This document shows, piece by piece, positions 56,979 to 64,000 of a stretch of 64,000 nt of DNA; the stretch's first letter is position 1, and each line of letters opens with the position of its first letter. A program made the translations under genes and the position numbers. A model generated the notes under the pieces. It saw nothing but the letters and a program-made list of their open reading frames with translations. It had not been told where the DNA came from and did no database searches. Source of the stretch: Cinnamomum chago (Eukaryota; Streptophyta; Magnoliopsida; Laurales; Lauraceae); the NCBI GenBank assembly GCA_038049695.1, contig CP142453.1:124099001-124163000 (forward strand), read 5' to 3'.

Positions 56979-59900
56979 ATGCCCAAGAGGAACTCACAAG
57001 TAATAGCTTGCAAAGGTACGTAGTGCATGAAGAGCTACGAAAGAAAGAGCCAAAGATGAGAAGTTTATGTGTATTCAATCAATTACTTTTGGTTTAAAGA
57101 TGATTGTATGATTGCAGCGGCGGTGTGCTGGGGAGCCGGAGAGGCCCTAAAAATAGAAGAGATCCAAGTAGAGGCACCAGGACCATCTGAGGTTCGCATC
57201 AAGATGCTTTGCTCAAGTGTCTGCCACACAGATATTCTATATTGGAAAAGATCTTATGTGGTCAGTTTGGAAAATCTACCTTCTTGCATTGCTCTGCTCT
57301 TTCTTTATCCCTAATGATCATATAATCCCCCTTCAGTATTAATTGATGAAGGGTTTGAAGGACTTTTCTCTTTCGTGAAATTTGTTTCGACGGTAGAGAG
57401 GAATCCTGCATTTTTTTCCTTTGCATTGAAAATTGAAATCCTCTATAATAAGTCTTTTTTTTTTTTCCTTTTCTTTTTGCTGTAGCATAAAAGAGTGGGT
57501 TAAATGAAAACTCAAAACAATTTTCCTCCCAGTGGCAAAATTTTCTAGTTACACAAACACACCCTTAAGCCTTGAAATGGAGTAGCAAAATAGGATGATT
57601 TTCTCCTATCCAAGGGGTCCTGGCTTTGGGAACGGTCCCGGATGTAGGCAGATGCGGAGGAGAAAATTTTCTAAAATAGAAAGCGTTCAATATTTTTCAA
57701 ATTATACACCTATTTTTTTTCTTTTTATTTTATTTTCTCCTTTCTATTTTTTGTTTCTTTTCCTGGGATGGTACAGCAATTATTTCCGATAGTATTGGGG
57801 CACGAAGGCGTTGGGTAAGATTCTCTCTCTTCATTTATTTACTTCTGTATGATTTTCATTTTTCTCAATGGGAAAGTCCACATGGACGGGGGACCGGGCC
57901 CGAATTCGGTCCTCCAGTGGGTCCAGGTAGCACGGTTCTTTCTCAATTGTACAGTCCCCATTCCCAAATCCAAAAAGAAAAAGAAAATGAAATGAAATCA
58001 GACTTGAATTTGACTTTTACTGGCCGGCCTGGGCCCATGTGTTCCAAAAGTAAAGAGAAAGACGTCTGGCATAGTACAATGGGCACACCATTGTTGGCCC
58101 GTGCTTTCCTTAAAATAAAACATATTTGGCCTTCTTTTATACCAGATGTGAGATGTGGAAATCTTCAGTATTTGACTGAAATTAATGATACATGATCATT
58201 TCATCTGTGATATTTTTTATGCATGGCCAGGTTGGTTCATCGGCCGCGCCAGCCTGGGCTGAGCCAAGCCAGGACCAAAAATTAAATAAGCTCATATTAT
58301 ATTTCCAACCTGGCCCAAAGCAGACTGGTCCGGCCCATGAGCACCCTTAGGTATTCACTATGGGCTGATGATACATGAACCAACTGTGACAATGGACCCA
58401 ACCCATTTGATCCAACTAAAAACCTTTTCAAACTGTCAAATTTCTTGCGGTAAGCCCAACAAAAGCTGTGTCATTTATGAAGTGTGGTGGAGAGCGTGGG
58501 CGAACTTGTAACCGAGTTCAAACAAGGGGACATTGTCATCCCAACCTACGTTGGAGAATGCAAGGAATGCGAAAACTGTAGATCCGGAAAGACCAACTTC
58601 TGCCACAAATATCCGATCCATCTCACTGGGCTCATGACCGATGGCACTTCAAGAATGTCCATCAGAGGGCAGAGGCTCTACCATATGTTCTCTTGTGCAA
58701 CTTGGTCAGAGTTCACAGTGGTGAATTCCAACTATCTGGTGAAGGCCCATCCATCCATACCCCTGCCACATGCCTGCTTAATCTCCTGTGGCTTCTCGAC
58801 CGGATTCGGTGCAGCATGGAAGGAGGCAGACGTCCAGAAGGGGTCGAGCGTTGCCGTTTTTGGCCTCGGAGGAGTTGGACTAGGGGTATGTATTTGAATT
58901 TTTAGTTTGATATTGCATGACAATTAGACAACATACAGATATGTCAATGGGCAATGGGTCAGGCCCAGGTATTGGTTGAGGTGAATTGGGACATATCTTT
59001 TGAGGCCCAAGCCCTTTTGGGAACACCCTTGACATCAGTTTGTAGGCCACTTGCGGGTCCTAAAAATTATGTGGGTCTTGCCCTTTTTTTCATTTCTCAT
59101 CTGCAGGTAGTGAAAGCAGCAGAGATGCTAGGGGCTACTAAAATTATAGGAGTGGATTTGAAAGAATGGAGAGGGGAGAAAGGAATGAGTCTTGGGATGA
59201 CAGATTTCATAAATCCAACAGAGGACAACACTAAAACCATTTCTGAAAGGATCAAAGATGTGACTGAAGGCCTTGGGGTCGACTACAGCTTTGAGTGCAC
59301 GGGAGTGTCCCACTTACTCAATCAGGCACTTGAGAGCACCAAAGTGGTATGTGATTAAGCACATTAAAATCATAACACCCTTTAATCATCAAGCATAAAC
59401 ATTAAACTAATTGAGCTTGGCTCCTAAAGTTCAATTTAAACCTAGCTAAGGTTAAGGACCTTTAAGGGTGGCGGTCAGTTAGGGCTAGTTTGACACTTTA
59501 CTGACATAGTAAAAGTTAAGTTAAGTCACTATTTTTGAAACAGAATGTCACATCAAAATGATTCTAATTCAAAACTCCCTTCATCTTTTTTTAAAAAAGT
59601 TCAAAAGAAAAAAATACATTTATCCACTAAAAAAAAAAAAAAACTCCACTTTTCCGTATAAAAAGTCAATTTTTTTTATAACAAATAACTAAAAATAAAA
59701 TACCATTATAAGCCACTTATATTTAATTTTTTCTTCAAAATCAACTTTACTTCAAAAGCGTACCTCAGCTCTACTTGTTTGCACCCCGATGTTTAATAAT
59801 ATTCATAGTCTTAGTGATGTTTTTCTAATTTCACCACTTTCAAAGAAGTTGCATTATTGAATGAATATATTATTTCATCAATTGCTACTTTTCCTATGAA

Positions 59901-62900
59901 AACTAAAAAGATAGGAAGACAAACAAATGGAGACAAAAAAATGCTTATTGTGCAGTGGGTGCTGTTTTGATTAGGGAAGAGGAGTCACAATTGTAATTGG
60001 AGCAATCAATGAGCTAAGTGTGCCCATTAATTTCCTGGCCCTCATGGCAGGCAAGACGTTGAAGGGTTCTATCTTCGGTGGCGTCCGACCTCGCTCTGAC
60101 TTTCCCAGCATCCTTGCTAAATGCATGAACAAGGTGCGTGATGTTTCTAAATCCAATCACTTCTGTAGTACATGTTTTTTATATATTTAGTGCTGGTCAT
60201 CGGTGGATTTAGGATTTTTATTTAAATTGGGACGAATGATGGTTAATTTAAAAAGTCAAAAGATTTGAGAGGCAAGGGCCTATTTTTTGACAGGGTATGG
60301 GTAATCTAGCCCACAGCTCTTTTTGGCCTTTTATAGATTTGAAGAGGTGAAGCCCCAAAACCCAACACCTGGGTCTGCCCTTGGACGGCTGGCCACCGCG
60401 AGTCGCTAGGCTAACTCAAATAGAAGAAGTAAAAGAACATGAAGATCCGGGCTCATTTGGTAAATTTATTTTATTAATAAAGTAAGGTGAATGGCCAAAA
60501 TAATAAAAGAAAAAAAAATCAAATTTAAAAGTACTTATTTAAAAAAACACCTCTATTTTTTTTAAAAAAACTAGAAAGCTACTTTTCCGAGTCACAATGA
60601 CAAAAAACATATCTTTTTTTTAAGTTAAAAAGTTATATTTTCATTTCACTAAATGACGAAAAGGCCATCACTTTTTAATTTAACCCCTCTTTTTTTTTTC
60701 TTAATGTGACCATTCACCTCACTTCACTCTATAGGTGGAGTTCAAAGAAAAACTGAGGTTTTGTTTGGACAAGGGTGCCACTAAATTTTATATCCAAAGG
60801 ATTTCAGATGTTGAAGATATATGACTTTCCAAAATCAACAACCAAAAGAATTTCCAGGGTCAAATAGCGCCAATTGAAAAATAAAAAGAAAAAAGATCAA
60901 CATCTCAACTTACCCATCATATTGGAAATCCCCATAAAACGAAGTTGTTTGAGTCGACTAGTTTTTTTGAGCCTATCCGATCACAGTCACACCCCAGGTG
61001 GTGACTGTGGATCTGTTGGATAAAGAACTTGAGTGGGTGTGTGTCGGTGTGTGAGTATGTGTCCTAGCAAAAGAACCGTGTGTGTCGGTGTGTGAGTATG
61101 TGTCCTTGAAAAAGAACGAAAGGGAAAGAGATGATATTTTTACTGATGCTTATCAAGTTCTAGGGATGGCAAATTTGCAATGCATTGGAGGTAAACCTAA
61201 AACTGCCGTTAGGGGTGCACGGCCAGCGGTTATTGGTCGGTTTAGGTGGTTTTATTTTATCGCGGTTTGAAAAAATAGAAACTATAACTGCCCAAAGTAG
61301 AGGCGGTTTGGACGATTTTTTTAGCGGACAACTTGGGCGGCATGTTGGGTGATTTGGTATTTGTACCTATCTCTCTCCCTTTATTTTTTTAATAGAATGT
61401 AACTAAAGTTTCAAAGTACTTAACATAAAGAATAAAAACTAAACATAATTTTTAATCAAATTCAATAATCAGTAATAAACAAAAATTTCAACTAAGTATA
61501 TGAATGTAAAATTAAAGTCTAAAGGCATCACCAAAATTAAAAAATACAATCACTTATATAATCTAAAGTCCAAAAGTCAAAAATCTAATAAAGAAACATC
61601 TAAATTCGAAAATTCAATGTCTAAATTTCAATAAATAAACTTCTAAATTTCAAAATTCAATGTCCAAATGCTAAAAGAAATTCAAAATCCAAACTTCAAG
61701 TTCGTAAAGATTGATATATAATTTGAAGCAATCCTGCAACAACGAAAAAAAAACATAGTTAGAATAATAATTGATAAAAGATAATAAACATCAATGATTA
61801 GTTTAGTAATAAAATTGTAAGGTCGACAAACTGTCATGCAATATAAAATTTAGATTTGTATTGGAGTGACACTAAGATCATAGAGGGGGGGGATTCATAT
61901 GAGTAGAAGTGCTATTTGTAAAGGAATATAACTCTTGTCAGTTTATAATTTTTAATATAAAATATAATAAAAAATTATAAAAATTAAAAGTAGGAAATGA
62001 GCGGCGGGGCGGTTTGAAACCGCTACTCAAATGTCAAATCGTAATTGTCCATTCATTAGTATGAATTAAAACCGTCCCGCTGCCCTAACAGCGGTTTTGA
62101 CGTATATCTACTAATAATGGGACGGTGCGGAGCAAAGCGGGCGGGCTACAATTATTTTTGTGCAGCTTGCCGTCACTTACACCGTACTCTTCGTGCCCGT
62201 GTATGACATGTGACACTGCCTCTTCTTTTTGGTAGAAGGCACTGCCTCGTGATGGGTACAACTGTACAGGTGGAGTTAGGTGGATAACAGCTGTATCCTT
62301 ACTTCATATGTGAGATTATAATTTTATTATTATATAATCCAACTCAAGGATCCAAACCTGCAACCTCCAAGTTGCACCCTGAAAAAGTGAAACTGTTTAC
62401 CAGTCAGGACTTGCTTCACACCTGATTGGGTTCAACATCCCAAACTGGAAAAATTACTACTAAACTTGCCCTGCCACCCCATAAAAAATTGAATTATGCA
62501 CAATTCAACGTTACTTGACTGGGTTGTAGGATATAGCTTGTATGTGGAATTGTAGATCCGGGTATTAGTGGAGTTGACTCACTTTCAGGGGTCACCAAGT
62601 GAGACACTATGGTCGAGATTTAGTTTTAGTATTTGGACAGCCTACAACAGATTAGATAATTAGTTGAGTTAAGATGTTGAAGAATCTAGGGATCGGTTTG
62701 TGGCCTATTGGGAACTCTAGAATTAAGATATTCTCCTTTCTTTTTGGTGCTCTGCTAAGCTCACGCTTTGTTTTGCCGGGCGTGATCACATTTTGTTAGC
62801 ACGTAAAATCTCCACCCTTGAGAATTCGGATCCCCTATTTGGTTCAAACAGGGTTTCAGGGAGTGACACATGAGCTTATTGAATTTAAAAATCGGACAAC

Positions 62901-63590
62901 TCCACTTTTTAAGCACAAAACAAATGTGTCACCCCCTGATTGGTCCAAACAGGAGATCCGAATCCCACCCTTGATGTCCTCCATTTCAAAAATGTAAAAG
63001 ATGCCTTTTTGATATAGTTGTCAAAATGGGGGTTGTATTAGCCCCTATTTTGTAACTTGGTCAGAAACATGTGTGGTGGGTGTGCATAAGTAAGTTTCAT
63101 TTTTTAAAATGATCAATGTCTGGTTAGATAAAACAACCAACCAATGGCTTGAATCTCGGACCAAACCAGTTACCTTCAATGTCTGGTTAGATAAAACAAG
63201 GTTGCTGGTCCAAATGGTCAAAATTGTTTCATCTCAGTAAAAACACTAATTAAAACTTTTAACAACCAAAAGTCGAACTTATTGGATCCCATGTTAATTA
63301 TTTTTGAATAATTTTTTAATTTTTTCTTGTCTTTTAATCATGGTGAGTCCAAGTTAAACATGACAGTAGCAACTGAGTTAGACCAAACCATACACTACAC
63401 TGTTTTGGCCTCTAATCCGATTTTTTAAACTGTCTCTAACACACTATGACTTCCTCTGCAGGAGCTCCAGCTTGATACGCTTGTGACTCATCAAGTCCAA
63501 TTGGATGACATAAATCATGCATTTGAACTTCAAGAACAACCAGATTGCCTCAAAATTATTATAGGGTTCGATGACAAGAAGCATCTGTAA
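56979..63590 (+). CDS. ADH-like: Alcohol dehydrogenase-like zinc enzyme, copy B (7 exons)
   Basis: Exons: 56979-57015, 57118-57260, 57777-57814, 58483-58885, 59107-59346, 59975-60133, 63462-63590. All seven equal the copy A exons in length and phase, giving 382 codons plus stop. All zinc ligands are kept (Cys of SSVCHTD, His of GHEGVG, Cys of ACLISCG, four structural Cys), as are the NAD-fold glycines GLGGVG and the Asp of GVDL. Differences from copy A are scattered, for example Lys-Arg-Ser for Lys-Gly-Gly at the end of exon 2 and Phe for Val in YSFEC. The exon 2 donor is best placed at GTCAGT, because this copy lacks the earlier GT available in copy A. Intron 6 is enlarged by two transposon insertions. 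It looks functional; the substrate is unknown. Confidence 0.9.
57870..57938. mobile_element. 69-bp insertion flanked by a 9-bp direct repeat
   Basis: TTTCTCAAT occurs at 57861-57869 and 57939-57947, and copy A has a single related site. The 69-bp insert is GC-rich (GGACGGGGGACCGGGCCC). No convincing TIR is seen, so the mechanism is open. Confidence 0.55.
61212..62167. mobile_element. hAT-like element (956 bp) in ADH copy B intron 6
   Basis: The ends GGGGTGCAC and AGCTGCAC (reverse complement) are similar. TSDs TGCCGTTA (61204-61211) and TGCCGTCA (62168-62175) match at seven of eight. Copy A carries the empty-site form AAACTCCCGTCACTCAC. The interior is AT-rich, with GCGGTTTGAAAC-type words near both ends and no transposase. 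Confidence 0.72.
62822..62965. mobile_element. Mutator-type MITE (144 bp) in ADH copy B intron 6
   Basis: The TIRs GAATTCGGATC and GGATTCGGATC are flanked by a perfect 9-bp TSD CACCCTTGA at 62813-62821 and 62966-62974. Copy A has the uninterrupted CTCCACCCTTGATGTCC at the matching place. The arms pair further inward (TTTGGTTCAAACAGG / CCTGTTTGGACCAA). Confidence 0.88.
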
Positions 63591-64000
63591 AAGTATCTGA
63601 GGTGTATGAAGTACCTCAATTGAAGAACACTGATATTTAATAAAGTCATGTAATGTGGTGCTAAACATCTCCAATCATTCACTTTTATTTCTCCACTAAC
63701 AATTAGTAACTCTCAGACGTGTAGGCACAACAACCCAAGAGTCTGTCTTATTTATAAGAAGAGCCAGAACATGAACAGACAAGCAACAGAATATTTTCAC
63801 CCTCTTGTTGAACCATAGCTATAGTACTATAAAATGGTATGTGGGTTGTATTTTCATTATAAAAGAAAGGCCAAAGGCAGAATGTCATGGAGAGAGAGTG
63901 AGACATTAGAAGATAAGAAGTTTGGCTCCTACTTTTATGTGAATTGTATTTTCGGTTGGGAAGTTCCGCATTCCACCTCGCTTAAGTAATAGGCTTGACA

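Larger units (their letters stand above)
56537..64000 (+). repeat. Segmental duplication, unit B (reaches the window end)
   Basis: It aligns in order and orientation with 41180-52370. It has private insertions at 57870, 61212 and 62822 and a ~255-bp segment at about 63673-63927 absent from unit A. The end of the unit lies outside the window. Confidence 0.85.

Noticed and set aside
1-64000. CRISPR arrays, operons, ribosome binding sites
   Set aside because: The sequence is plant nuclear DNA with spliceosomal introns; no regularly spaced repeats of CRISPR type are present.

Overview
This is nuclear DNA from a flowering plant. The protein-coding genes carry spliceosomal introns with GT/AG borders. 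The intergenic DNA is AT-rich and dense with transposons: solo LTRs, gag-only LTR elements, hAT-, Mutator- and Harbinger-type elements. The protein families (MYC2-type bHLH factor, class II small heat-shock protein, zinc alcohol dehydrogenase-like enzymes) are plant-typical. I cannot place the species more finely from sequence alone.

Layout. From 1 to 25 kb there is almost no host gene, only a possible terminal exon at the left edge and a stack of mobile elements. Many of these have exact ends and target-site duplications (TSDs): a Harbinger-like MITE (1.3-2.1 kb), hAT-type elements (3.0-4.0, 17.6-18.0, 19.5-19.8, 20.7-21.6 and 22.3-22.7 kb), a 3.9-kb solo LTR nested in another hAT-like MITE (6.5-10.8 kb), and a complete gag-only LTR element (11.8-15.8 kb). 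An intact intronless MYC2-like gene lies at 25.0-26.9 kb. It is followed by an RNase H relic, a truncated second copy of the MYC 3' end (31.8-32.7 kb), an ADH exon relic (33.6 kb) and an unidentified broken coding fragment (33.9-34.3 kb). A two-exon small heat-shock protein gene spans 36.7-40.0 kb; its 2.74-kb intron is almost entirely a solo LTR.

From 41.2 kb to the window end there is a tandem segmental duplication carrying two alcohol dehydrogenase-like genes. I could assemble both into complete seven-exon, 382-codon reading frames (41603-52196 and 56979-63590). The copies differ by private insertions. Copy A carries a 5.7-kb Mutator-like element in intron 3, itself invaded by a gag-only copia-type element and a solo LTR. 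Copy B carries a 956-bp hAT-like element, a 144-bp Mutator-type MITE and a 69-bp insertion. The uninterrupted sequence in the other copy confirms each insertion.

The genes shown have no obvious common pathway. MYC2-type factors act in jasmonate signalling, the small heat-shock protein is a chaperone, and the ADH-like enzymes oxidise or reduce alcohols and aldehydes. The most unusual signals are three. First, clusters of paired GC-rich palindromes recur in four otherwise different LTR elements, with cores that differ between elements. Second, an EF-hand-like coding motif sits inside the long terminal inverted repeats of the Mutator-like element. Third, two gag-only elements keep long open gag frames and lack pol.
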